NCBI RefSeq assembly: GCF_026210795.1
Contig: NC_089441.1
Coordinates: forward strand, 434,001 to 498,000
Origin: Rhizophagus irregularis
Lineage: Eukaryota > Glomeromycota > Glomeromycetes > Glomerales > Glomeraceae
DNA: 64,000 bases
Reading direction: 5' to 3'
Part shown: positions 46,901 through 57,716 of the stretch, piece after piece
Layout: the number at the start of each line of letters is the position of its first letter
Numbering within the stretch: the first letter of the stretch is position 1
The notes under the pieces: generated by a model
Told to the model about the DNA's origin: nothing
The model's database searches: none
The model's input: the letters and a program-made list of their open reading frames with translations, nothing else
Position numbers and translations under genes: made by a program

Positions 46901-49405
46901 ACTGAATCTTTAATAATTCCTTTTAGAAGGATGTTTAAAAACAAATTAAAATTCGCTCGTTCTACGCCTAATGCTATACTCGATAATCCTTATATATATG
47001 GATATAGAGATTTTTACGACAATCAACTTCAAGCCAAGATTACTGATTTTTGTATTCAACTTAACGACAATGGTCTATTAGGAAAAGTTACTGAAATTCG
47101 TTTAAAATCCTTACAGGATCAATTATGGACATCACGCCCATTAATAGAAAAACTTCCATATAATCGTGTTCCGCATACACGAAAAAATAATTATATTCTT
47201 AATATGCTTTTATTATGCTATGATAATAATATTTCGTTAGAAAATTTAGATAATAATACTTTTCCATCAATTAAAGGAGGTAAAATTCCTTTGGAAGACG
47301 TGGTAGATAATGCATATTATTCTAAACATAGGAAGAGACTTCGTGAAAAGAATATTTTATTTTTAGATCAAATTATTTCGGGTGACAAATCTCGTTTATT
47401 ATTATGGAAAGAAATACTTATTAAGGCTTATATTCCTATTTTTTCACAACGGAGAGAAACTAAATGGTATTTAGATATTAGATCTTTAATTACTTTAGAT
47501 GGTGTTCATTTGAATCATAATATAACACAATTATTTGGCGCTCGTGTTGATAATGTGGAAGAGACTCGATCATATGATATTACTAAAAAGAATAGATCTT
47601 TAATAGCATTTTATAATCCACAATTCAACTCTGTACTTATTGGTAAAATTCAAGGAATAGATGAAACACAACGACCTGTTATTAAACATTTTCATGTTGA
47701 TATGTCTCGATGTACTGATACACATACTTATATATATCAATGTATGGAATATGGATGTGCTGCTAATGCATCATTATCAACACGATCACCTTGTACGTTT
47801 TCTGCTGACTGGGAATGTTTAGTACCCTTATTAACAGATTCTCAATTTGCGCCTAGTCAACTTACAAACTTAATAGAATTCAATATTTTTAATATTTTTG
47901 ATTTTGCAAAAAAGAAATATGATATTATACATCGAGCGTTAACGCAAAATCACGTGATTTCTCCACAATTGCAAGAGAATATAATTTTGGATCTATTAGA
48001 TTCTTCAACTTCAAGAAATGACTTGTTAATTATACAACGCACATTAGCTCCTTTTGACAATAACAATTATTATATTTTTGAGTTTTATACCGACGGATCA
48101 TTAATAGAATTAGGTACTGAACAATGTAATATTAGTTGCGCGTTCGCTCAGATTAGTGATTTATTTGATATACCTCATGTCGAATTTTATTCTACTATTG
48201 ATAAATGGCCTTCTGCATACAGAGGAGAATTATTAGCTGTCCTTCTAGCATTAAGCGTTGTTCCAAAAAATAGCAAAGTCAGAATTAATACAGATTCGCT
48301 TAACGTAATTACACAATTTGAAAAATTAAAGAAATCAAGATTCTCTCAAATTTCACGAGAATACTTCAAGGCTAATAATAATTTCTTATGGGCTATTTTA
48401 TGTAGAATTATATTAACATTGAACTTGCATGTGGAAATGTTTAAGGTTGCTGCTCATGGTGATGATTTGGGTAATAATTATGTAGATAATTTGGCGAAAA
48501 TTGCGCATACTGATCAAGATCGCTATATAGTTTTTAGACGAGACGCTTGTTTGATGAAAGTTCTTCCTTGTTGGAATGGTATTATTATTGAAAATAAGCT
48601 GCGTTCATTTTTGAAAAATTTATGCAACTACAAAGGATTAGAAAAATTTATTAATCTGAATAGAAATTCTAAATATCGCACGTTAGAAGTTGACTGGACA
48701 TCCACATTTAGTTGTTTAAATTGTGATATAAATAACAATGAAACTTCTGTTTCTTCTTCTAAAATGAAAGCTCAAAAAGTTCACTTGTTAATTGAAGAAA
48801 TTCCTACAATTGAACAGATGAAGAAATCTTTGCTTGACTTATATGATGGTTGGATGTGCCCTATATGTGGATTGTATGATGAAACCTTTAATCACGTATG
48901 GACGTGTAGTGGTCATTATGATATCATTAACAATATTAGAGATAAAACTATTAATCATCTCTTGACTTGGATATTAGAATATAACGATAATATACAAGAT
49001 TTCAATGCTCTTATGGCGCTTGATATATGGGATATATCATATGATCCTAACGTGTTTACTTTTATTGACATTATTAAAGGAATTATACCTATGTCACTTT
49101 CGGATTTGTTGAATTCTTGGACCACAAAGAAAAATGTTGCTGATGTTTTGATTCAAATGAGACAGTTTATTTTCACTGAAATATTTGAAGAGGTTTGGAT
49201 TCCACGGTGTTCGCACTTGAAGGAATTTGAACGTTCATTAGGGTTGACTAAAAAGAAAAAATTAAAGTTTAAAAGCGTTCGTTCATTACCTAATAATAAT
49301 AGTAGTAATAATAATATTATTCATTATGATTCTTTAGATAGTGTTAGAAATTACATTTATTTTGGTAAAAATATAATAGAATTTTATACTAATCTTACTT
49401 CGTAG
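43952..49405 (+). CDS. LINE ORF2: endonuclease, reverse transcriptase, RNase H (1,817 aa)
   Basis: Intact frame. EEP endonuclease at ~35-285 (TTNIRTL, GLAETNL, MGDFNINY, SRIDYIWAS, TTDHNTV). Reverse transcriptase at ~590-900: NGKATGPSGVSNEML, QDMGKAYDRV with Asp727, GIDQGEVISPLLW, and AYMDDTQ with Asp841/Asp842. RNase H at ~1375-1520: FYTDGS with Asp1381, RGELLAVLLAL, NTDSLNV and AAHGDDLGNNYVDNLA. C-terminal zinc motif C-x2-C-x8-H-x3-C from Cys1636. The protein would nick the target, prime cDNA from the RNA 3' end, and remove RNA. The active-site motif YMDD differs from the FADD/YADD usual in LINEs. All catalytic motifs are present, so the element may be active or may supply enzyme in trans. 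Confidence 0.95.
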   Translation: MMNNNIISSSSSNIQQQKNFPQIENNNPIITKESLKHSSITKIATTNIRTLSKDKLIFTLDAMKNNDIDIYGLAETNLSYRQSKIWQQQFGFHGYFDYSQQGGKGQGVGIIVSDKYDIFVHKAVGHKGRVLYLDLNFSQKKNVRLIQVYINANKKERTQIEELYQYIEHIIDDGKNRNMEIIIMGDFNINYRKYLMSFVNNRWYFKLFKMLENRHLLDTIPIFNEDDENIYTYIPPNDSNEKSRIDYIWASLPILGHSLNSTVIENDHFTTDHNTVTLSLDIQLFIGKTLPKINKSKKKITRTVFLYDEMDQEDDEFTWDNFRADLDHEIESIKLKDRSITKRKHVDHVWDSLRQLIMKSANENIKNKKVIKQKIKCAPEKKLSVYFDLRYIINRIQEIRSCITGLRNHPNQEMIDKWINYQNAIIKIKDKYELVTSDNNFNFLDNDQFHSYLDELNEIRKQLRIVFKLELNIMEQEQIISNIKKRCDNYKDDQGRMIQSITEKEMVSISIEKIYKKDHNGNEVLITDENQVLEETNRHFQTVAGSVNRKKPIQGRWKEQYKPQPHINENIYSSIMDAPSYDEWLDIIRQLSNGKATGPSGVSNEMLKHLSDDCNHILYYLICKIIELGYLPKQWKEATVFPIAKPKPFNCELSNSHPITLLETTRKALISLLNRRLAIILKDNNVLKANQFAGLPKQSTFEPIRIMNEVIQDSIDNNNELWILSQDMGKAYDRVNIFQLKKVMDRIKIPNDFSSLILELFKDRKNQVITAYGKTAPYDVLTGIDQGEVISPLLWCIYYDPLLAEIDKQQLGYNISCISKSVVQEEGVLNQQNVSIMAYMDDTQWITDEKSKLEKMLYIADTFYRLNDIQINKEKSELMMRPTTEKRKYSHNYNDKISIKFGREEINIKAKHPHEPMRILGVYFNIEHDGNYLMFKIKNEIDHLVNLMYKKKITDKHILYIFNRIIVPRVEYWSQVMALSKTQTESLIIPFRRMFKNKLKFARSTPNAILDNPYIYGYRDFYDNQLQAKITDFCIQLNDNGLLGKVTEIRLKSLQDQLWTSRPLIEKLPYNRVPHTRKNNYILNMLLLCYDNNISLENLDNNTFPSIKGGKIPLEDVVDNAYYSKHRKRLREKNILFLDQIISGDKSRLLLWKEILIKAYIPIFSQRRETKWYLDIRSLITLDGVHLNHNITQLFGARVDNVEETRSYDITKKNRSLIAFYNPQFNSVLIGKIQGIDETQRPVIKHFHVDMSRCTDTHTYIYQCMEYGCAANASLSTRSPCTFSADWECLVPLLTDSQFAPSQLTNLIEFNIFNIFDFAKKKYDIIHRALTQNHVISPQLQENIILDLLDSSTSRNDLLIIQRTLAPFDNNNYYIFEFYTDGSLIELGTEQCNISCAFAQISDLFDIPHVEFYSTIDKWPSAYRGELLAVLLALSVVPKNSKVRINTDSLNVITQFEKLKKSRFSQISREYFKANNNFLWAILCRIILTLNLHVEMFKVAAHGDDLGNNYVDNLAKIAHTDQDRYIVFRRDACLMKVLPCWNGIIIENKLRSFLKNLCNYKGLEKFINLNRNSKYRTLEVDWTSTFSCLNCDINNNETSVSSSKMKAQKVHLLIEEIPTIEQMKKSLLDLYDGWMCPICGLYDETFNHVWTCSGHYDIINNIRDKTINHLLTWILEYNDNIQDFNALMALDIWDISYDPNVFTFIDIIKGIIPMSLSDLLNSWTTKKNVADVLIQMRQFIFTEIFEEVWIPRCSHLKEFERSLGLTKKKKLKFKSVRSLPNNNSSNNNIIHYDSLDSVRNYIYFGKNIIEFYTNLTS

Positions 49406-49727
49406 CGCCATCGTAGATTTTAGTAGTTGATTTATATAATTTTATAGGGTCAATTTTACTTTCTTCTGCAGGGCGGGCTTCAACTTACCAAGTTTCGGCT
49501 AGTGTATGGGAGGTAGTGGGTTAATTAAAGAAATGGTTTTTAGGTGTAGTCGGTTATATCTTTAATAGTTTCGTATTTACTTGCCCCACCGTCGAAGTAG
49601 ATTCTTCTGATAGTTTAGTTCATTTTTTTATTTTACTTTTTCATTTTTGATATGTTTATAAAATTTGTTTTCGCTAACTATTACTGTTTAATAAAAATAA
49701 AAATAAAAATAAAAATAAAAATAAAAA

Positions 49728-50029
49728 TGTTTAGCTTATTGAACAAATGATAATTTTGTATGGTCCTAATAGTTAAAATGATGATGATATTCAAATTTTC
49801 ATACGATATTATCCTTTTTCTTAAATATGTAACCGTTTCGTGAAAAAAAAAAACAAGAGCAATAAATAATAAATATTTAATCTTACATACAAGAGTTTAA
49901 CATTTGATATGTTGTATTTCAGTCTTTTCAGTTTATAATTTTATATTAAATTTTACTAGTAAATAAATAAATATTCATAAGACTCATATATACATTACAA
50001 AAAGTGTTGTTTAACTCTATAAATACTAA
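49728..50029. other. Spacer between LINE and module of member D
   Basis: It begins with the right target duplication and continues as A/T-rich sequence with no frame of note. Confidence 0.5.
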
Positions 50030-51943
50030 CTTACAACTCAAGTACAATTAATTAATATATCCATTTATCCATTGTCCGTAACATATGCATAAAGCAATTA
50101 AAGCATATTACAAGAATCTCGTAAAAATTTAAACCAAATTTAGCAATCAATCCCGATTGAATTTTTTTTATCTGGGTTAGTTGTTGCGTACGGTATTATA
50201 TATTGTCTATTATAGTTCTATAAAAAATACTGAAATAATTCTCGTTATTTTTTATATATTTGTTAAATTCGAAGGAGGAATAAAATTTTATGTTCAATAT
50301 AAATCAACGTGATTAAACTTAAACATTGGCATTCAGGTTTTGCTTTCTGTACCCCATCGGGAAAACTAACTATGCTAGATAACTTGAATTTTACAAAATT
50401 AGAAAAGTGTTGAAATAATAATTTAAAAGAAATTAATATCTATACAACTATCTAGATTGTAGCTATCAAATACTCTTATACCACATGACATAAACCCTCT
50501 CCTTTTTACGAAAAGACTCACCTTTCATTATGACAATACAACAGTCTCATATTAAAAGTATCATTCCGTTCATGACAATATTTACAGACGGCATTTTTTA
50601 ATGAAAGAACAATACGGGAGGGATAGTAATAATCGTGATAAAATAATCCAGAGGTTTTTGCTTCTCTTTGTTAATATTTCCAATAGAACTGGTCATACCT
50701 AATTGTTCGAGGTTTGTATAAGGCGGGACAGTTTAAAGTAATTGCTACATATTTGTTGTACTTCTGTCTGTTAAAAAATAAAAAAAAATAATACAATAAT
50801 AAAAAAAATTTTTTTTTTTTGTAAAATTAAATTAAGAGATTCTCAATCAAATGAATTTTGATACACAAGAACGCCCCGCATTAAACTTTACCATATTAAT
50901 CAGATGTTCATTTGGTTCAAAATTTTATTCATGCAAAGCAATGATTTTAGGATAAGTGGAGTACTTATCTGAATGAAGAATACAAAATCCGTTTTTATTG
51001 TTTTCATTATCTAATGCTATCGAAATCTATTTTATATAACTCCCAAAATTTATTGGTCGAAATCGTATCCTTGCTTAACGTTAATATTAACATTTCTGTA
51101 AAATATGCACCTTGTCGATCAAATATTTGACAAAAAAATTTTTGATTTAAGACTTTAGTAGATTAAAGGTTTTTATTTTAGTACAATATTCTACATCACA
51201 ATTATTGCTGTGGCTGATCTGGAAACAAAAAATAATTAATTACAGAAAACTTCTGGTACCGTTCGATATATTAAAATATAATTTCCATGTTTCCGGTTTG
51301 TTTATCGAATTCGGTTCAGTTTGGACAGGCTCAGTGTTGGGAAGTTTGTTTTAGTTTAGTTTTGTGCATGATTAATATTTAATAGCTATAAAAAAACACT
51401 TCGACCGGATTATTTGATGGTAGTCTGTTGAAGAACTTTAATTTATTTAATATGTGTAAATAAGTAAAAATTCATAAGTAGTGCATCTTCCAACATCGTA
51501 TCGAGTCAACTGATGTTCGAGTACAGTTGATACATTCAGTTTCAGCCTCCTGTTTAAGACAAAAAATCACATGTGATCGGCTTTCTTTTTATAGTTAAGA
51601 ACGAACTTAATCTGCAAGATAAAAAAAAAAATTCGTAATTTGAGATGTTATTGGAAATTTACAATCACTCTGATCTACTGATATATGTAATGATAAAAAA
51701 TTCGCAGTTTAGATGCATGTATTCGTTATTCACTATTAAAAATTTACATCATTTTAATCTGATGATATATGTAATATCAAAAAAAAAAAAAATTCTATAA
51801 TGAGATATTTAATTTTATAATCTTTTTACAATCACTTTTCTTGTGAAACAAGCTTTTTAGTACTACGCAATTAATAATAAAAGCCTGAAAAGTCTTTTCA
51901 AAAATTAACAGATTCTTGTTGTTCATTAAACTTATATTTAATT
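50030..51943 (+). promoter_or_regulatory. Duplicated upstream module of member D
   Basis: Matches the module of C from its start (ATCCATTGT, AAGAATCTCG, ATCTGGGTTAG near 50040-50180; AAACTTAAACATTGG near 50315) and those of B and C farther in (GATACACAAGAACGCCCCGC at ~50860; GGAAACAAAAAATAATTAA at ~51221). ATTGGAAATTTACAATCA lies at 51650, with a worn second copy near 51735, and CTTGTGAAACAAGCTTT at ~51840. An extra ~250 bp at 50380-50780 is not in B. Confidence 0.55.
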
Positions 51944-54306
51944 ATGAGAGAATTCCGTTACTTTATAGTTATTATCGCATATCTTCTCTACTTATTTTAT
52001 TTAATATATAACATCGTAATAGATAAGCCAAACTTAAAAGTTGAACAAATCTTCTTGCATGAAATTGACATTCCTGGTAAGATTTTACTTTTAATAAATT
52101 AAAATATTAGACTATTGAACGGTTACGCTAAGCAGACGCTTTTTATTTACAATAGATATAGCAATATGTGGAACCCCAGAATTGAGAATTTTACGATGTG
52201 ACTTAATAACAAATAATGGCGAGAAAACCCCAATTGATGGCTGTAATAGCTATATAACTCCTAATGCAATCGATCATGATAATTATGATAATTATAGAGA
52301 TAATTGCCTAGTCTTCAAAGCAAATAAAACCATCAAGTTTGCCAAACCAAACAGTGGCATAAGTGGTTTGCAAAAGATTGGCTTCTATTTCTATGATGAT
52401 ACGACCGCTGCAGAAATAAACACTCTTGGCATAGCTGCACTTACCATACAATTAACTCCTCCTGGTAAGTAATAATCGCTCGGAAATCACATTTGGTTTG
52501 ATATTTTGCTAATTAAAATTTTATTTGTTTTGAAATAGATTTCGATTTTAATTCATTGACAAATACAAACAAGGCTATTAGTCAAATGGACAAAGCTACT
52601 CTGTCAGAGTTTAAGCTTCAATTGAACTTTATTGCCGGAATGGTCAATTATGCTGCAGTGGTAAGATATTTCACATATTTAATTATTTAATTAACGTCAT
52701 ATTTATTAATTTTTTTGTTATGTACCTTCAAGGTCAGGTTTAAAACGAGTACTTATAGGTCTATCCTTCCGGGTGACACTCGTGCCATTTTTGGATTAGA
52801 GCCCAATTACCACGTGACACCAAAAATAGAAAATTCTGTCAGCTATATTCCTTTTAATAGTAATCCGTATAATATACCAGTAGGAACAACCGGTTATTTT
52901 TCTATAGCTGCTGGAAGCTTTACTCAAGAACAGACAAGCGAAGAACGGTAAGTTAATTGTTAATATTCTAGTTATGATAATTATGAATATTACATTAACA
53001 TCTAATTTATCAACCCTATAGAACAAATACTATTTTTGGTGCGATTACAGCATTCGGTGACGCTTTTGGTTAGTAGCTTTAATAATTAATAATTTAAAAC
53101 TATGAATTAGTTTTATTAATTCTTTTCTTTTAATATTCATTAGGCACTTTGGCGGGTATTATAGTAATTTTTTTTGGTAATTTCTTCTTTGTACGTAAAT
53201 CTCTTAATTCCATACAAGATTCAAAAGAATTCATTGAGCGTAGTAGATTTTATCCGAAACTTGATTTCAAATTCTCAAAAATTAACGACAAAGATAAGGG
53301 AGTACTTATAGATGAATTTAGTAAGATTAGATGCGCAATTTTTCTCTACCTGTTAAAAAATGATTTAAACGAAATTAACGAAGAACCGATAAATGAGTCT
53401 GAATATAAGCTTGAGGATAGATTTGCAACTAAGGTTTATCACTGGCTGATGAATAAAGCATATATTGATATAATGTTTAATAAATATAGAGTCCAAAACG
53501 AAAGCCTAAATTTTTCAAGTATGGATAAAGAAGATCAAGAATTGCTTAATAAAGAATTTCGAAAAATTAGACATGTTATTTCTACATACGTGTTAGAAAA
53601 TATATCAGAAGATCAAATGGATCAAAAAATGTTTGCTGAGTACAAATATAAACGAGAATTAAAATTTTCTAATAAAGTAGACAAAGGAGATGAGAAATTA
53701 CTCAATGATGAATTTCGCAAGATTAGAAAGTTGATTGATAAACATTTGTTAGATGAACCAAATATTGAGAAAATATTCGAAGCATTCAATTCTCAACGAG
53801 AAGATTTTTCAAATGATATGGGCAAAGAAGATAAGGAATTGCTTATAGATGAATTTCGCCAAATTAAACACGTGATTTGTAGCCACTTATTAGATATACC
53901 AAAAGATGAAGAAATAAAATATAATAATTCTGTTGAAAAGGTAAAATTATTAAAAATTCACATAAATGACAGGAAATTACTTGTATTTGAATTTTATAAA
54001 ATTAAACACGTAATCAATAGCATCCTGTTTAAAGAACTGAAAGATCGAGGAATATATAAAAAATATAAAATGAATCGAGAATTAAAGTTTTCAAATAAAA
54101 TGAATGAAAAAGATAAGAAACGGCTTAAAGACGAATTTCGCACAATTAGATATTTAATTGATAACTTCCTGTTAAATGAATCAAAAATCCAGACAAATAT
54201 AAACTTTTTAGAGAATATGGATAGTAGGGATAAGGAATTGCTTGTCAAGGAAGATCACAACAATACTAGAAATGATACTGATAGCTACGTATTAGATAAG
54301 GTATAG
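51944..54306 (+). CDS. Two-pass membrane protein family, member D (6 exons, 654 aa)
   Basis: Exons 51944-52076, 52180-52464, 52539-52660, 52733-52947, 53022-53068, 53144-54306. Exon 1 is 30 nt shorter than in B and C, so the basic leader is only about five residues and the first membrane segment starts at ~6. The middle domain keeps the three Cys (LRCDL, DGCNSY, DNCLVFKANKT). The second membrane segment at ~253-275 has drifted: it contains Phe and Asp in the block that is Ala/Gly-rich in B. The segment reading GDFRLSPRGF in B is shortened here to GNFFF. The tail has six to seven LLxDEFRxIRxVID-type repeats, the third and fourth nearly identical to those of B, suggesting recent duplication or conversion. 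No stops are seen. Unknown function. Confidence 0.85.
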
Positions 54307-55060
54307 GTGTATAGTATACAATATAGATTTCTTGTATAATATTATTTATATATATAAATAAGATTTTAATCCTATATATTTATTTGATATTTAATTTTAT
54401 CATGCATTTATTTTTCACGCATTTTTTTGGAAGAAAAAGTTAAGACAGTTAATACGTTATAAATATACAGAAAATGCAAAGAAAATTTGTAACAAATCCT
54501 CTGATATAGTATAATGCACAACACATTTACTTCATATTAAGAAAAACAAGGTCGTTTAATGAATAAATTCATTCATTGTTCTGAGAAATTGGGTTTTAAG
54601 TCATTATATCTTAATTAATAAAGTTTCATCTACTGTCCTTGCTGTAAGCATTTTTTAATATATCTTCTAATTTAATACGAAACTTATTAATGATATCATA
54701 AAAGGTTATATGGTTAATAATTTAAAATTGTGATATAAACTATTAAATATTTAGTTTGATGATCCATAACAATCTTTAATTGAAAAGCCACCAAAAAAAT
54801 ATATATTTCTGAATGTGCTTTATTTATTTATGGATTAATTCATGCTAAAAAGAAACCCACAAAATGATGAAATTTTCAAGAGTAGTTTATAATATTCAAC
54901 AGATCTTAAATCATTTTAACCTATCTTTATTTACGTTAATAAAGGTTTCATTTTTTGTTCTTCCTCAAGTGTCGATCCGAGCGTCAGGTGTCAAATCATC
55001 TGATGCACATCAGCTGTCACGAGCAGTATACATAGTTACATACAGTATTAGTATATAACT
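54307..55060. other. 3' flank of member D and start of a broken module copy
   Basis: The first 120 bases match the 3' flanks of B and C. From about 54600 the sequence resembles 16840-17100 upstream of B (TAGTTTGATG.TCCATAA, a TGTGCTTTATT block, GAGCGTCAGGTG) but ends at ~55060 without going into the rest of a module. Confidence 0.4.
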
Positions 55061-55089
55061 AGGAAACGGAAACCGTTGTAAGTCCAGAG

Positions 55090-55430
55090 CGAAAGATTTG
55101 TACAAAAATCCAAATATCTTTAAAAATTTAATTTGTACAAAAAATCTGGCATCCCTAAAAAAATAAAAATGAAAAATGAAACGTTAGAAACGTTTCTTTA
55201 AGGTTAAACAAGTAAGAAAAGCCCTCACAATTTACCTTTAAAAGTCTGGCATGTACAAAAAACCTGTGTTCCTAGATAAAAGAAAATAAAAATGAAACGC
55301 TAAAAACGTTTCTTTAAAGCAAAACAAATAAAAAACAACTCACCAGTCCGGTATGTACAAGAAATCCAGAAACCCTAGGAAAAAAATAAGAAAGTCGTTT
55401 AAAAGAAAAATATACTTACTAGCCGAAATC
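55090..55430. repeat. Imperfect ~120-bp tandem repeat (about 3 units)
   Basis: Units share TCTGGCAT or TCCGGTAT followed by GTACAAAAAA, then AAATAAAAATGAAACG and an ACG...CGTTTCTTTAA hairpin. Related words (AAATAAAATGAAACGTTAG, GTTTCTTTAAAT) recur at 59287-59330. Confidence 0.55.
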
Positions 55431-55499
55431 TAAAAAAAAAGGTAATCATAAACTTTTTTACTTATTTATTTTTGATGTAGCATGAAATTTCAATACACA

Positions 55500-57476
55500 T
55501 TCTGTGCGGACCAATCAGAAATGACGCGTGCGGACAACCGGAAATCGCCACGTGACACTAATTTTCATCGACCTTCGTAAAATTATATAGTCCTTCGCTA
55601 CGCTCCGGACAACAAGAAACTATTCGGAATTCGGAATTTAGATCCGCCTGTCGCCCGTGCATTCGGTAGGATGTTCTTTTTTTGAATAATTAGGTCCGAT
55701 AATAAAAAATATCTGCTGTAACTGCTTAAACAAAGTTTGAATGAATCCATTTTAGAAAGAAACCGATAATATTGTTTCATTATTCAAAAAAAAAAAAAAA
55801 TTTTTTTTTAGAAATTCCTCGTGAAAAAAAGTAGAAACCAGCTTATAATGTGTAATGTTTTAATAATGATTATAAATAATTTGGTCTGGTAAACAGGATT
55901 TTTTTTTTCATTTATTTAAATAAAAGAAATTCTAAATAGAGTTTAGTACAAAAAAAAAATAATAGCATCTGGGAAATTTATTTTGATTGTTCCAGATTTA
56001 TAAAATTCAATAAAATCATTTCCAAAAAAAAATTTTCTGTAACAATAAGAAACAATATCAATTGGTCACGCGATAAATATGACAAATTTCAAATTTCCAA
56101 TACTATTCACATGATTAAAAAAATATATATATATATTTTTTTTAATGAGCATATTTTGTATATTTTGCAGAAGTAATTTCAACAAAACTTTATTTGTATA
56201 CAGTATATTTTCGTTAAACTTGATCACATGAATGAATTTTGTTTTGTTGTTATTGTATGTCTAATGATTACCAAATTTAAATTTTTAAAAATTCAAACTC
56301 CAGTTAATTTGGTTTCAAAAAATTTTCCGCTGAAAGGATATATTCTTATTCAATAATAATATCATAATGTAAATTTATTTGAAAAAAAAATTTTTCCTTC
56401 AATACTCACAGGAATATTAATTTTATTAATTTTAATCTAATAGTACAAGGAACCCTTATGCATTGATGCATCTCTATGTCCGTCTCACACAGTGCAAAAG
56501 ACAACCGACCGATCTATAATCACGAAGTTTCAAATAATACATAATAAAAACTGCGTACTTTGATCTAGCTCTGCAATGTTTACCTAATTGATACACAAAT
56601 ATTAATGATTTTGATATTCGTTAATCTTCTTATATTCACTTGATCCTCTACATATTTACATGTAAATGAGCATCAATTTTACATCGATAAATACTATAAA
56701 CAAATAGTCAAATATCATTATTCATTCAATTGTTTACTACAAGTAAAAAAAAAGAAATGAGCGAGCCTTAAATATTATTTTGTGAAATGTGAATTTACAA
56801 GGAAATAGAAAAAGATATACAGATCTTTTTACGTAACTCACATATTAAATTGCAGAAATTTGTCCAAATATCTTTCTCAACAATTGATGGTAAAAGTACA
56901 TCATTAACTCTTAGAGAATCATTATTGGAGAAACTAAAATCAACAAATAGGATGGAAGAAAAAAAGTATAATGGTTGCTATATCCATACCATAAACCAGA
57001 TACATGGTTTCATTGCTTTATGTATTTTCTTCAGTATAAACATATCATATCCATCGCAGAAAACTAAAGCATAACGCACCCCTATAGAGTATAAGGAATT
57101 CTTACTGCCACTTTACCAGTTATGCCATCTAAGTGTTTTAGTTTGAAGAAAAATTTGCATATTCTCCAAATATGATGCTATTGTGTGCTTTTTCATAAAT
57201 TAAGGATTTTTATTTCTATATATGTATGCATTCTGGCTCAAATTTCATAAACAACATATCTAAAAAAAAGAAATTACATTAGTTAAAATTATTATTATTA
57301 AACTACAAACTATTAGAAATATTTACCATTATTTTGTCTTTTTTTTTTACCAAAAGAACTAGCGGCTAAAGATGTATATCAGTATATATATCAATAAAAA
57401 ATTCGGTACAGCAGTTTTAGCTCCAAATCTCCAAATATGAAACTTGTTTTGCATGACGGATTCTATTTTAGAATAC
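55500..57476. other. Spacer, with a GC hairpin and a possible small exon
   Basis: At 55590-55610 a GC-rich imperfect palindrome (GTCCTTCGC...CTCCGGAC) stands in A/T sequence, beside a GC-richer stretch (55515-55560) that is probably a transposon trace. A 74-codon frame at 56850-57074 could contain an exon (its first ~40 codons look protein-like, the rest does not), but I found no partner exons. Confidence 0.35.
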
Positions 57477-57484
57477 ACTGTGAC

Positions 57485-57708
57485 TAGTGCTTCGATCCGG
57501 ATGAAAACTTGAATATTTTCATGTGACGATTATGGCTGAGAAAGATTATGAATTTCAGATTTAAACAGACTATAATTTAAACCAACATTAAAGTATTATT
57601 ATCCCAAAAATTTATACTAATTCTGGCCAAACTCATAGTGCCAGCGAAATTTAATGAAATTCAATCCGGACGAAAATCCGGATAAAACCGCTACGGATCG
57701 AAACACTA
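57485..57708. mobile_element. hAT-like MITE (224 bp) with exact 8-bp target duplication
   Basis: The ends are TAGTGCTTCGATCCG and the reverse complement of TAGTGTTTCGATCCG. Both sides carry ACTGTGAC (57477-57484 and 57709-57716). CCGGATGAAAA and TTTTCGTCCGG-type inner repeats are also present. It has no frame. Confidence 0.85.
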
Positions 57709-57716
57709 ACTGTGAC

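Larger units (their letters stand above)
41714..49727 (+). mobile_element. Full-length non-LTR retrotransposon (LINE), ~8.0 kb
   Basis: It has a short 5' UTR (41714-41792), ORF1, ORF2 in a different frame after 8 bases, a ~280-bp GC-richer 3' UTR from 49406 and an (ATAAAA)n tail at 49690-49727, bounded by a 17-bp duplication. The layout (ORF1 with RRM-like and CCHC parts; ORF2 with EEP endonuclease, RT, RNase H and a C-terminal CCHC) fits the RNase-H-bearing Tad/I-type LINEs. Confidence 0.92.

Noticed and set aside
57060-57140. Possible tRNA-like stretch
   Set aside because: I could not fold a cloverleaf with A and B boxes. No tRNA or rRNA gene is supported anywhere in the window.
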